Assembly: GCA_964612295.1 (NCBI GenBank)
Contig: CAZTDY010000001.1
Location: 148,161-212,160 of the forward strand
Source: CAYQJL01 sp964612295
GTDB taxonomy: Bacteria; Eisenbacteria; RBG-16-71-46; CAIMUX01; WJJG01
Direction: 5' to 3'
Length of the DNA stretch: 64,000 bases
The position numbers and the translations under genes are program-made. Below, piece after piece: positions 25,991-35,174 of the stretch (its first letter is position 1; each line of letters begins with the position of its first letter). The notes below the pieces were generated by a model. It was not told the origin of the DNA, searched no databases, and saw only the letters and a list, made by a program, of their open reading frames with translations.

Positions 25991-27793
25991 ATGAAATCAC
26001 GGGTGATCAGATTCCTGATCCTGGGTGGGTGTTTGGGGGTCATGATTCCGCTGGCCGGCGCGGTCTCTTTTGATCCTGATGCTGCGGTAGGGGATCGCCT
26101 CGTGGAGCTCGCCTGGCAACCGGATGCGGATGATCCTGTCTTCACCGGAAACCTGAAGCTCTTCCCGAGGGGAGACACGCACCTTGGGGCGGGCGCGCTC
26201 CGTTTTCTCTCCATCACGCGCGACGGCCAGGCGATGTGGGCCTGGGACGACGGACTCCGGAGCTTCGTGCTGGTTGGGCAGGACGCGCTGGGCGCCTATG
26301 TCGCGCTGGACACCTTGAGTGCGCTGGATCAGTCCCTCACCCCGATCACCTTCGCGACCCATTCCCTGGGTGCGATGCTCATCGCCGGTCTCGAGGATGG
26401 ACGCGTGGCCATTTGGAGGCCGCAGACCACCGACGACTGGAGTCTGGAGAGCGGCCATGACGGGGCCTGCCGGGCGATCGCCTTCCGTCCCCTGGCGGGG
26501 GAGCGCGACTCGACCTACGTCACCGTGGGGGACGACGGGCTCTGGAAACGCTGGTCTCGCCCGGGGGTCATTCAGGATTCGCTGCCTCCCGATGGAGAGG
26601 CCACCTTTCCGGAAGGACTGACCGCCGTTGGGTTGGATCGGAGATCGGACAGGCTCGCGATAGGGTCTGCCACCGGTCGGGTCTACATGACCAATTTCTC
26701 GCCGACGGCGACGATTGACAATATAGAGGAGCACGACGGCCGAGCGATCACGGGTTTCACATTTTCAGAGAACTCGGACCGCATGGCGAGTGCGTCCGAG
26801 GATGGGGTCGTGGTCATCTGGAGCACGACCGTCGAGACCGTCCGCGGGAAGTTCCAACCGGAAGAAGAGTCGGGGATCTTCATCGCCTATACGCCCGGCC
26901 ATAGTCGCTACGTCACCTACGCGCTGACCAACGGCACGTTGGGCTTCATAGACGGATTCAGCGCCCGCGCCTATGGGGCGATTGACAATCTGGGCCGGGA
27001 GATTTCCTGTTTCGCGCTCTCCACGGAGGGAGTCGTCGGCTTCTACGGAGGACCGTCCGGCGAATTCGAATGGTGGTACCAGGGCCGCTGCATTCCCAGT
27101 GACGAAATCTCGGAGTGTTTCGGCGGGTATCAGATCTTCCGTGGCCTCTATCCCGATGAGGAGACGGAGCGGCTGACCCTGTTGCGCGTGTACGACTTCA
27201 GCGACACGACCTGGGGATGGACCTCGACCGATACCCTGCGCATGTTCGTGGATCCCGATTCGGTCATTTCCGCCGATGGCGAAGAGGATCGCCTGGTCGC
27301 GGGACCGCACAACGGCATCCCGCACTACTACTCCATCGTCAAGTACTACTGGCGGTTCCTCGACGGCGCAGTTCACCTCGTTCCGAGCAATCTCGTCGAC
27401 GCTGGTTTCTTCCGCCGCGACGGGGAGACCGAGCCGTCCCCCATCCTGGCCAGGGTTGATGCGGTCACGACGAAGCCGCTGCTCGGCGATGTCTACGTCG
27501 TGCCCAACCCGTACCTGGAAGGGGAGGAGACCTCGACCTTCGGTCCCTTGAGCCCCCCCCTGGTGCGTTTCTTCAACCTGCCGGATTTCGCCACGATTCG
27601 AATCTACTCGATCGGTGGAGATCTCGTGCGCCGGCTGGAACACGAGCCGACGCCGGGCGACACGAGCGGCGGTTCCTGCCCGTGGGATCTGAAGAACGAA
27701 CATGATCAGGACGTTGTTGCGGGCGTTTATGTCTTCGCGGTGGAGACGCCGGGCGGAGAGAGCACCCGCGGGTTCTTCACCCTGGTTCGGTAG
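25991..27793 (+). CDS. Exported WD40-like beta-propeller protein with C-terminal sorting-type domain
   Basis: The product is 600 residues with signal peptide MKSRVIRFLILGGCLGVMIP. Residues ~60-330 contain propeller blades with WD40 character (LIAGLEDGRVAIW, VGDDGLWKRW, GFTFSENSDRMASASEDGVV). The C-terminus carries VVPNPYLEGEE, then IRIYSIGGDLVRRLEHE and GVYVFAVETPGGES, a divergent FlgD/type-IX-like tail. GGAAGGGG precedes the ATG. It lies 46 nt after the third lipoprotein and probably belongs to the same transcript. A role as exported partner of the lipoproteins is inferred from position only. Confidence 0.8.
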   Translation: MKSRVIRFLILGGCLGVMIPLAGAVSFDPDAAVGDRLVELAWQPDADDPVFTGNLKLFPRGDTHLGAGALRFLSITRDGQAMWAWDDGLRSFVLVGQDALGAYVALDTLSALDQSLTPITFATHSLGAMLIAGLEDGRVAIWRPQTTDDWSLESGHDGACRAIAFRPLAGERDSTYVTVGDDGLWKRWSRPGVIQDSLPPDGEATFPEGLTAVGLDRRSDRLAIGSATGRVYMTNFSPTATIDNIEEHDGRAITGFTFSENSDRMASASEDGVVVIWSTTVETVRGKFQPEEESGIFIAYTPGHSRYVTYALTNGTLGFIDGFSARAYGAIDNLGREISCFALSTEGVVGFYGGPSGEFEWWYQGRCIPSDEISECFGGYQIFRGLYPDEETERLTLLRVYDFSDTTWGWTSTDTLRMFVDPDSVISADGEEDRLVAGPHNGIPHYYSIVKYYWRFLDGAVHLVPSNLVDAGFFRRDGETEPSPILARVDAVTTKPLLGDVYVVPNPYLEGEETSTFGPLSPPLVRFFNLPDFATIRIYSIGGDLVRRLEHEPTPGDTSGGSCPWDLKNEHDQDVVAGVYVFAVETPGGESTRGFFTLVR

Positions 27794-27809
27794 TCAAACG
27801 GCGAACAGA

Positions 27810-27852
27810 TCCCCGACCGCTGCGTCACACCTCTGTCGGCGCGGGTCGGGGA
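27810..27852 (+). terminator. Hairpin after the lipoprotein block
   Basis: TCCCCGACC (27810-27818) can pair with GGTCGGGGA (27844-27852), a 9-bp stem with a 25-nt loop followed by CTTCCTAT. It is plausible as a terminator for the envelope operon, but the loop is long and the U-tract weak. Confidence 0.4.
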
Positions 27853-27888
27853 CTTCCTATGCGGCGCGAAAGCTGCAGTTTTGGAGGT

Positions 27889-27906
27889 TTGGCTGAATTC
27901 AGCCAA
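27889..27906. promoter_or_regulatory. 18-bp perfect palindrome upstream of ppdK (candidate operator)
   Basis: TTGGCTGAATTCAGCCAA is a perfect dyad located 123-140 bp before the ppdK start. Its length and symmetry suit a dimeric regulator. No matching promoter was clearly seen beside it. Confidence 0.45.
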
Positions 27907-28028
27907 CGGGGATCCGCGGCATACGAATCGTGGATCTGAAGCACAATCACGAAACGGCCTGCGAGGAGCACCCTCAAACGATCGAGATAGCCTGTCTTGG
28001 GCCGAAGGGTGAGCTGGAGGTAAATGAC

Positions 28029-30917
28029 ATGACGGTTCAATCGAAAACAGAACAGCCCGCCGCCGGAAACAACGCCGCGCAGTGGGATCCATCCGAAAAG
28101 CTCGTCTACTACTTCGGACCTACGGGAACCGAGGGGCGGGGCAACATGCGTGACACGTTGGGTGGCAAAGGGGCCGGCCTCGCGGAGATGACGAGTGCGG
28201 GCGTGCCGGTGCCGCCTGGCTTCACGATCACGACCCGCGTCTGCAATCTGTTCTACACGTCCGGCGGGACGCTGCCCGAGGAGTACCAGGAGCAGCAGCG
28301 GGATGCCCTGCGCAGGCTGGAGGAGTCCCAGGGCAAGCTGCTGGGGGATGCAAACGACCCGCTGCTCGTCTCGGTGCGTTCCGGCGCGAAGTTTTCGATG
28401 CCCGGCATGATGGATACCATTCTCAACTTGGGACTCAACGATGCCTCGGTCGAGGGGCTGGCGGCCAAGACGGGCAATGCGCGCTTCGCCTACGACAGCT
28501 ATCGCCGCTTCCTTCAGATGTTCGGCGATGTCGTGCTCGGGATTCCCAAAGAGACCTTCGAGAAGCGGATGAATGCGCTCAAGGCCGAGCGCGGGGTACA
28601 GTTGGATCTGGACCTCAATGCCGACGACATGAAGACTCTGGTCGGCATCTATCAACAGATCATCAAGGACCAGACCGGCGAGCCGTTCCCCCAGGATCCC
28701 CACGCTCAGCTCGACATGTCCAGGGATGCCGTCTTCCGCTCCTGGTACAACGATCGGGCCGTCTTCTATCGGGCCCAGAACAGCATCCCCGACAACCTGG
28801 GAACGGCGGTCAACGTCCAGGCAATGGTGTTCGGCAACATGGGCGAGGGATCGGCCACGGGCGTGGGCTTCACGCGCAATCCCGCGACGGGCGAGAAGGA
28901 GTTCTACGGCGAGTACCTGCGCAATGCGCAGGGCGAAGACGTGGTGGCCGGCATTCGGACGCCCCGCCCGATTCAGGAGCTGGGCAAAGAGATGCCCGAG
29001 GTCTATGAGGAACTCCAGCAGATCACCAGTCGTCTGGAACGTCACTACCGTGACGTGCAGGACTTCGAATTCACCGTGCAGGAAGGCACGCTGTTCATGC
29101 TGCAAACCCGCACGGGAAAGCGGACAGCCCAGGCTGCGGTCCGCATCGCGGTGGAGATGGTTGAGGAAGGGCTGATCACGCAGGATGAAGCTCTCCTGCG
29201 GGTGGATCCCACCTCTCTCGATCAGCTTCTGCACCCCCGGATCGACACTTCGGCCTCCTACACCGTGCTGGCGCGCGGCCTGGCCGCGTCCCCCGGGGCC
29301 GCTGTGGGGCGGATCGTCTTCGATCCCGACGACGCCGTGGAAGCTTCGAAAGAGCTCGACGAGGACGGCAATCCGACCGACGTCATCCTCGTTCGTAATG
29401 AGACCTCTCCGGATGACATCCACGGTATGGATGTCTCCGTCGGGATCCTGACCGCCACCGGGGGGATGACCTCTCACGCGGCCGTCGTGGCCCGCGGCAT
29501 GGGCAAGTGTTGCGTGGCAGGGTGTTCGGCCATCGACGTCCGCGAAGAGGAAGGCCTTCTCAAGATCGGCGAGATCACGATCAGCCGGGGCGACTTCATC
29601 AGCCTCAACGGCTCGTCCGGCGATGTGATCGCCGGAAAGGTGGCCACGATCGAGCCGGAGGTGGGCGGAGAATTCCGCAACTTCATGGAGTGGGCCGATG
29701 CGCGTCGCCGCCTGCTGGTGCGAACCAACGCGGACACCCCCGAGCAGGCTGATCTGGCCCGGCGATTCGGCGCGCAGGGGATCGGGCTCTGCCGGACCGA
29801 GCACATGTTCTTCGCCGAGGAGCGTCTTCCCTACGTCCAGCAGATGATCCTGTTCGCCCCCCAGGTCAAGCGACTGGAGGCGCTCATCGAGCGCAAGACA
29901 CGGGACCTGGACAAGTCGGTCGGTGAGCAGCATGAGCAGCTCACCGCCGAGCTTGCGAAACTGGATGAGCAGATGGCCGAGCCGCGGGCGATGTATCAGG
30001 ACGCCCTCGACCACATCCTGCCGTTCCAGCGCGACGATTTCTACGGCATCCTGAAGGCGATGGAAGGCCTACCGGTCACGATTCGCACGCTCGATCCCCC
30101 GCTGCACGAGTTCCTCCCACGCAAGGACGAGCTGAAGGTGGAGGTCGCTCTTCTCAAGGAGCGCAAGGCCGCCCCCGAGGCGATTGCGGACAGGGAACGG
30201 CTCCTGAGCCGGGTGGAAGACCTGAGCGAACTCAACCCGATGCTGGGTCACCGCGGGTGCCGCCTGGGTATTGCATACCCCGAGATCACGGCCATGCAGG
30301 TTCGGGCGATCATCGAAGCCGCTCTTCAGCTGGCCAAGGAAGGCACCGAAACGCATCCGGAAATCATGATCCCGCTGGTGGGAACGATGGAGGAGCTCGA
30401 TCATCAGCGCGTCGTGGCCGAGCAGGTCGCCAAGGAGCTGGTCAGCAAGTCCGGGATCGATCTGCCCTACCTGATCGGCACCATGATCGAGGTGCCGCGC
30501 GCGGCGCTAACCGCTGACGTGGTCGCGACTCGCGCCGACTTCTTCTCTTTCGGCACCAACGATCTCACCCAGATGACCTTCGGCCTCTCGAGGGACGATG
30601 CCGGCAAGTTCTTGCCTTCCTATGTGGAACACGGCATCCTGCCGCGGGACCCCTTCGTGACCCTTGATCCGAAGGGTGTGGGCCGCCTCGTGGAGATGGC
30701 GGTGGAGAGCGGCCGGGCGGTCAAGCCGGGCCTCAAGACCGGCATCTGTGGGGAGCATGGCGGGGATCCCGAGAGCGTGGAGTTCTGTCACGACGTGGGG
30801 CTCGACTATGTGAGCTGCTCGCCGTTCCGGGTCCCGATCGCGCGCCTCGCTGCGGCGCAGGCCGTGATTCGGGAGGAGCTGCCCACCGGCGGCGACGAAC
30901 ACCGCGGTCAGATCTAG
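28029..30917 (+). CDS. ppdK: Pyruvate, phosphate dikinase
   Basis: PPDK interconverts pyruvate + ATP + Pi and PEP + AMP + PPi. ATG 28029 has GGAGG 8 nt upstream; the frame opens earlier (27930) but without a site. The product is 962 residues against ~870-880 for typical bacterial enzymes, because of a ~25-residue N-terminal extension and extra helical insertions at ~620-665 and ~720-750. Domains in order: ATP-grasp (GGKGAGLAEMTSAGVPVPPG), phosphohistidine swivel GGMTSHAAVVARGMGKCCVA (catalytic His), and a PEP-utilising C-domain with NPMLGHRGCRLGI and catalytic Cys in GICGEHGGDP. It is a monocistronic candidate with a palindromic site upstream. Confidence 0.97.
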   Translation: MTVQSKTEQPAAGNNAAQWDPSEKLVYYFGPTGTEGRGNMRDTLGGKGAGLAEMTSAGVPVPPGFTITTRVCNLFYTSGGTLPEEYQEQQRDALRRLEESQGKLLGDANDPLLVSVRSGAKFSMPGMMDTILNLGLNDASVEGLAAKTGNARFAYDSYRRFLQMFGDVVLGIPKETFEKRMNALKAERGVQLDLDLNADDMKTLVGIYQQIIKDQTGEPFPQDPHAQLDMSRDAVFRSWYNDRAVFYRAQNSIPDNLGTAVNVQAMVFGNMGEGSATGVGFTRNPATGEKEFYGEYLRNAQGEDVVAGIRTPRPIQELGKEMPEVYEELQQITSRLERHYRDVQDFEFTVQEGTLFMLQTRTGKRTAQAAVRIAVEMVEEGLITQDEALLRVDPTSLDQLLHPRIDTSASYTVLARGLAASPGAAVGRIVFDPDDAVEASKELDEDGNPTDVILVRNETSPDDIHGMDVSVGILTATGGMTSHAAVVARGMGKCCVAGCSAIDVREEEGLLKIGEITISRGDFISLNGSSGDVIAGKVATIEPEVGGEFRNFMEWADARRRLLVRTNADTPEQADLARRFGAQGIGLCRTEHMFFAEERLPYVQQMILFAPQVKRLEALIERKTRDLDKSVGEQHEQLTAELAKLDEQMAEPRAMYQDALDHILPFQRDDFYGILKAMEGLPVTIRTLDPPLHEFLPRKDELKVEVALLKERKAAPEAIADRERLLSRVEDLSELNPMLGHRGCRLGIAYPEITAMQVRAIIEAALQLAKEGTETHPEIMIPLVGTMEELDHQRVVAEQVAKELVSKSGIDLPYLIGTMIEVPRAALTADVVATRADFFSFGTNDLTQMTFGLSRDDAGKFLPSYVEHGILPRDPFVTLDPKGVGRLVEMAVESGRAVKPGLKTGICGEHGGDPESVEFCHDVGLDYVSCSPFRVPIARLAAAQAVIREELPTGGDEHRGQI

Positions 30918-31014
30918 CCCGGACTGTTCATCACCGGCGAACATGGATACTCCGGGCTGGCCGGTCGTCTGCCGGCCGCGGAACAGGCCTCTGCCAGCTT
31001 TTTCGGGAGGAGGC

Positions 31015-31956
31015 GTGAGAGGACTGTGGTCTCGCATCGAGTGGGTGGCAACGGGGCGCGGTGCGCACCCGGTGACCGCCTTTGAGTGGATTCGGGGACG
31101 CGTCGGTTCGCGTGAGAATCCCGATGGGATGCGATCGCTCATCCATGCCGGGATCGGCCTTGCCCTCTTCTGTGCCCTGCTGGATGGATTGATTCTCTGG
31201 CGGCACGACTGGGCGCACTGGGGCCTCCTGGCCGTGTCGCATTCGGCCTGGGTCTTCGGGTTCATCCTCGCCACGGTGCTCAACGTGGGATTCTTGGAGA
31301 CCATTCGCGGGGAACCCATGGTGGGGTTGGGCGGTCCCAATCTCCTGACCCTCTCGCGCGGCCTGCTGATTCCTACGCTCCTGTATGTGATCCTGACCCG
31401 GGACCTGGGGCTGGCCGCTGCGGCCTACGCCCTGATTCAGCTGACCGACGTGATCGACGGGTGGTGGGCGCGGAGCACGGGTCAGCAGTCGAAGATGGGG
31501 ATCGTGCTCGATCCCATGGTGGACCTTCTGCTCCACCTGGGCGTTCTGGTGACGATGTCCCTGGCCGGTCTGTTGGGGCCGACCGTTCTGGTCCTGGTCA
31601 TCGTACGGAGCGTGCTGCTCGTCTTCGGAACGGGGATGCTCTACTTCTGGAAGGGCCGCGTGTGGATTCACCCGACCCCGCTCGGAAAGGGCACCGGGTT
31701 CCTCCTGTCGGTCGCCACCACGCTCCTGCTTGGTTTGGTGGCCGCATTCCCCGATGCCCTGTCGGGATCGGGCGCCGAACCGGACCTCGCCGTGAGGGCG
31801 GTGACGACCCTGCGCTTCATCATCACGGCTTTCCTCTGGTTGGCCGTCCTGCACGTGATCATGATCGGGGTTGTCAATCTTCGTATGCCGGCGGTCGCGT
31901 TTGAAGCGCGCCCCCGGCGCCCCTGGCGCAAACGCCACCTGGGACGGGAGCCGTAG
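31015..31956 (+). CDS. CDP-alcohol phosphatidyltransferase, second copy
   Basis: This multi-TM membrane enzyme has the CDP-alcohol signature in the form DVIDGWWARSTGQQSKMG followed by VLDPMVD. It is preceded by LGGPNLLTLSRGLLIPTL, typical of phosphatidylglycerophosphate or phosphatidylserine synthases. I place the start at GTG 31015, with GGGAGG 4 nt upstream; the frame is open from 30943 and ATG 31129 is an alternative. It is unlike the enzyme encoded at 10314 outside the motif. Two such genes suggest two lipid head groups or an unusual alcohol substrate. The reaction is known for the family, but the substrate is not visible. Confidence 0.82.
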   Translation: MRGLWSRIEWVATGRGAHPVTAFEWIRGRVGSRENPDGMRSLIHAGIGLALFCALLDGLILWRHDWAHWGLLAVSHSAWVFGFILATVLNVGFLETIRGEPMVGLGGPNLLTLSRGLLIPTLLYVILTRDLGLAAAAYALIQLTDVIDGWWARSTGQQSKMGIVLDPMVDLLLHLGVLVTMSLAGLLGPTVLVLVIVRSVLLVFGTGMLYFWKGRVWIHPTPLGKGTGFLLSVATTLLLGLVAAFPDALSGSGAEPDLAVRAVTTLRFIITAFLWLAVLHVIMIGVVNLRMPAVAFEARPRRPWRKRHLGREP

Positions 31957-32097
31957 CGCCCCTGGATTCGGAACACCTCGCCGGGAACCGCACGGCATCC
32001 GCCGGGTCTGTGAGATAGGTTCCATTCAGCGCGAGTGTCATGGTATGAATCAGGCCAGCGAGTGCCTGCGGATGGGTTGGACGGAGGTGGCGGCGCG

Positions 32098-34428
32098 GTG
32101 CAGACGAATCTCAGTTTCTTGGTTTCCCCGAGCGCCCTGTGGTGGTTGGCCCTGCTGGGCGCCCTTTTTGTGGGCTGCTGGGCCTACTACCGTCTGGCGG
32201 CCCCGCTCTCGCCCGCCATCCGGCAGATCTTCCGGGTGCTCCGCATCGCGGCACTGCTGCTTCTGTTGCTGATCCTGCTCGAGCCGCTGCTCACCCTCGC
32301 CGGCGATCAGGTCGGCCGTCCGCGACTAGCGCTCCTCGTCGATCGATCCTCCAGTATGCGGCTACCGGCCAGCAATCGGGTCCCGGATGAGGGTCCGCTG
32401 ACCGGTGGGGAAGAGAACACCGCCGATCGCGCCGCGCAGGCGGCCGCGATCTTGGGGCAGCTGGAGACCGGGCTTGGCGAGACGTTCGCACTCAGCGTTT
32501 ACGGTTTTTCGGGGGACCTCCAGGCCCGGCAGCCGGATGAAGGTGTCTACCCCTGGGCGCCGCTGGGCGTCACTGCGATGGGCGATGCCTTGGAGGATAT
32601 TCTGGTTCGGCAGGCGGACGCGCCGGTGGGTGGTATCGTGCTCGTGACCGATGGCGCACACACCGCCGGCAAAGATCCGGCGCTCGTCGCCCGCAACCTG
32701 TCACTTCCGGTGTTTGTCGCTGCGGTGGGTGACACCGTTGCGCCCCCCGACCTGCTCATCCGCCAGGTACGCGCACCCGCGATCGGCTATGTCGCCGAAC
32801 CGGTCGCCATCCGTACAGTCCTCGAGCAGTCCGGCTTGGGAGGTGCGCCGGTGCACCTCGCGATTCGAGAGATGCAATCGGTGGGAGGCGAGCTGCGCCC
32901 GCGCGGTCCGATCCTGGCGCAGCACACGCTTCCGGTCAGCGCCAGCGGCGGGCGCGAACGCGCAGCAGAGCTCCAATTCCGTCCGACGCGCGCCGGGCTG
33001 ACGCTGTTCGAACTCAGCGCGGCCTCGGCGGAACCGGAAATCGTGTCCCTGAACAACCGCCGGCTTTTCGCAGTCGACGTACGCGAGAAGAAAACCCGGA
33101 TCCTCTATCTCGAGGGTGAACCGGATTGGGACTTCTCCTTCTTGAAACGAACGCTGAGCGCTGACACCACCTTGGCCTATGCCTATCTGGTGAAGCAGGC
33201 CGATGAGACTTTCCTGGACTACGGGGAGGGCGGCGTATTCTTGCCGCCCGGGACGCTTGCGGAGCTGTCCCCCTATGCCGCGGTCATCATCGGGCGGCTG
33301 GCGCCAGCGGACGTGGGAGCGAACTTCACCGCAGCCCTCAAGGGGTATGTCGCCGAAGGTGGGGGCCTGCTCTTTCTGGGCGCTGGGCAGAGCAGCGATC
33401 TCGAACGGTGGCGCGAAGAGTTGCAGGGACTCCTGCCCGTGACGATTCAGGCGGATCGGCGCTGGGGCTACACGCTCAGTACGACCGAGATCTCCCTGGC
33501 CGGACTGACCCACGAGATCACGGGCCTGACCGACGCGCCGGTCGACGCCGACGAAGCCTGGGGCGGCCTGCCCCCGGTCTGGATCCGCGAGGGTCAGTAC
33601 AGCGTGGCGCCCGGGGCCTTGACCTTGCTATCGGCCAAAGTGGCGCACCCGACCCGGGAGGTCCCCCTCCTGGCCTTGGCTCACACCGGCGGAGGACGGG
33701 TGGCGGTGTTTTCGGGGCGTGGTTTCTGGCGCTGGGACTTCACCATGCAGGCGGCGTCGGACAACCCGGGGCTGGCACCCGAGTTCTGGCGGCGCGTCAT
33801 GCGCTGGCTGTCGGAGCCGTCTGAGCGGGAGCGGTTCGTCGCCCGACCCGCGCGCCACGTATTCCAGGATTCAGAACCCATCTCCTTTACGGCCAGAGTC
33901 CTCGATCCTCGCCACGAGCCGATCACGGGCGCCCGGGTGACCGTGAGCGTGGAACCAGTCGCCGCCCTGCCCTCCTACGCGGGGGTGGAGCTGCCCGATT
34001 CGCTGGTCATCCTCCAAACCGGTCAGAGCGCGCGCATTCAACTCTATCCTGATGGGCCGGCCGGCCAGTATGCCGGCCAGCTGACCCCGCCGGGCCCCGG
34101 CATGTATCGCTTCCGCGCGCAGACGCGAGACGGCACTTCCGGAGCGTCGATCGAATCGGACGGCCTTTTCTGGGTCGAGGAGATGGGGCCCGAGTTCTAT
34201 GATCTGGCCGCCGGACGCCGTCTTGGAGCCCTCCTGACCGAAGCCTCGGGAGGTTTGCTGACGGAGCAGGAGGAACTCGGTTCCCTGATGGCCGCCTTGC
34301 CCGAGCGCTACAAACGAACGCGCGTTGTGAGGCAGGCCGAGATGTGGAACCATTGGCTTGTATTCGCAGTGGTGACGGTGTTGCTAGCCGCCGAGTGGAT
34401 TCTGAGGCGGCGAAAGGGCTTGGCCTAG
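32098..34428 (+). CDS. Membrane protein with VWA domain and amidotransferase-like domain
   Basis: The frame opens at 32035, but GTG 32098 has GGAGG 7 nt upstream and leads straight into the first TM (LWWLALLGALFVGCWAYY). The product is 776 residues. After a second TM (~38-60) comes a VWA domain (LALLVDRSSSMRLP, a DxSxS MIDAS site, and GGIVLVTDGAHTAG). A Rossmann/amidotransferase-like domain follows (RILYLEGEPDWDFSFLKR, GGGLLFLGAGQS), then beta-sandwich segments and a C-terminal TM (LVFAVVTVLLAAEWIL). This architecture is common in Bat-type or planctomycete VWA membrane proteins, usually near a MoxR ATPase, which is absent here. Function is unknown. Confidence 0.82.
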   Translation: MQTNLSFLVSPSALWWLALLGALFVGCWAYYRLAAPLSPAIRQIFRVLRIAALLLLLLILLEPLLTLAGDQVGRPRLALLVDRSSSMRLPASNRVPDEGPLTGGEENTADRAAQAAAILGQLETGLGETFALSVYGFSGDLQARQPDEGVYPWAPLGVTAMGDALEDILVRQADAPVGGIVLVTDGAHTAGKDPALVARNLSLPVFVAAVGDTVAPPDLLIRQVRAPAIGYVAEPVAIRTVLEQSGLGGAPVHLAIREMQSVGGELRPRGPILAQHTLPVSASGGRERAAELQFRPTRAGLTLFELSAASAEPEIVSLNNRRLFAVDVREKKTRILYLEGEPDWDFSFLKRTLSADTTLAYAYLVKQADETFLDYGEGGVFLPPGTLAELSPYAAVIIGRLAPADVGANFTAALKGYVAEGGGLLFLGAGQSSDLERWREELQGLLPVTIQADRRWGYTLSTTEISLAGLTHEITGLTDAPVDADEAWGGLPPVWIREGQYSVAPGALTLLSAKVAHPTREVPLLALAHTGGGRVAVFSGRGFWRWDFTMQAASDNPGLAPEFWRRVMRWLSEPSERERFVARPARHVFQDSEPISFTARVLDPRHEPITGARVTVSVEPVAALPSYAGVELPDSLVILQTGQSARIQLYPDGPAGQYAGQLTPPGPGMYRFRAQTRDGTSGASIESDGLFWVEEMGPEFYDLAAGRRLGALLTEASGGLLTEQEELGSLMAALPERYKRTRVVRQAEMWNHWLVFAVVTVLLAAEWILRRRKGLA

Positions 34429-34445
34429 ACAGATCGGAGTGGGAC

Positions 34446-35171
34446 ATGCGCACACGACCGGCAACCCGGAGCATCTTCGGGACGGTTCTTTTTCTTCTGA
34501 TGCTGGTGGGAGCCTCCTGCGGCGGCGATGACGGTGCCGAGGACCAGACTGCCGCGGCCGACCAGGTCACGGAGACCACACCGGCGGTCGCCGACACGAT
34601 CCCCGTGATCGAGACTTCTTCACCGCCCTCCGACGTTGCTGAAGAGATTCAAGCCGATCCTGTGGAGCAGATCGAAGAGATCGAATCGAAACCGAAGCCG
34701 TTCCCCTCGCACATCCGGGCCCCCGAGCTCACCGCGCCGGCCGCGCGGCGCGCGGCGCCCAGCGTGCCGCTCACCGACCTCAATGGCCGTCAGCTCACGA
34801 TGGAAAGCCTCCGGGGAGAGGTCGTCCTGCTGACCTTCTGGGCGACCTGGTGTCCGCCCTGTAAGAAGGAGATCCCGCACCTCGTCCACCTGCAGGATGT
34901 CTACGGGGACTTGGGGCTCACGATTCTGGCCCCATCGTTGGACGACAAGGGCCTCGTCGCCATCAAGCCGTTCCTGCGGTCACGGCCGGAGATCAACTAC
35001 ACGATCATTCCCAGTGGTCAACGGCTCAGCATGGCCTACGGCGGGGTGAACAGGATTCCCACCAGTTTCCTGATCGACAAGCAGGGGCGAGTGATCGAAC
35101 GCATCCAGGGGTTGCGCTCCGGTCAGGAGCTCGAGGGCCTCGTGATGGCCGCCCTGCGCGAGGACTCCTAG
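34446..35171 (+). CDS. TlpA/ResA-like thiol-disulfide lipoprotein
   Basis: ATG 34446 (GGAG upstream) begins 17 nt after the VWA gene; the longer frame from 34344 overlaps that gene. The product is 241 residues. The signal ends at lipobox GASC and is followed by a ~75-residue acidic Pro/Thr-rich linker. The thioredoxin-like domain has PLTDLNGRQLTMESLRGEVV and active-site WATWCPPCKKEIPHL, ending with cis-Pro region RIPTSFLIDKQGRVI. It probably reduces or transfers disulfides on the outer face of the membrane, for example in cytochrome maturation. The partner is unknown. It may be co-transcribed with the VWA gene. Confidence 0.92.
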   Translation: MRTRPATRSIFGTVLFLLMLVGASCGGDDGAEDQTAAADQVTETTPAVADTIPVIETSSPPSDVAEEIQADPVEQIEEIESKPKPFPSHIRAPELTAPAARRAAPSVPLTDLNGRQLTMESLRGEVVLLTFWATWCPPCKKEIPHLVHLQDVYGDLGLTILAPSLDDKGLVAIKPFLRSRPEINYTIIPSGQRLSMAYGGVNRIPTSFLIDKQGRVIERIQGLRSGQELEGLVMAALREDS

Positions 35172-35174
35172 CCG

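Noticed and set aside
27825..30014. 729-residue minus-strand frame
   Set aside because: Antisense to ppdK; the sense strand encodes all PPDK motifs.
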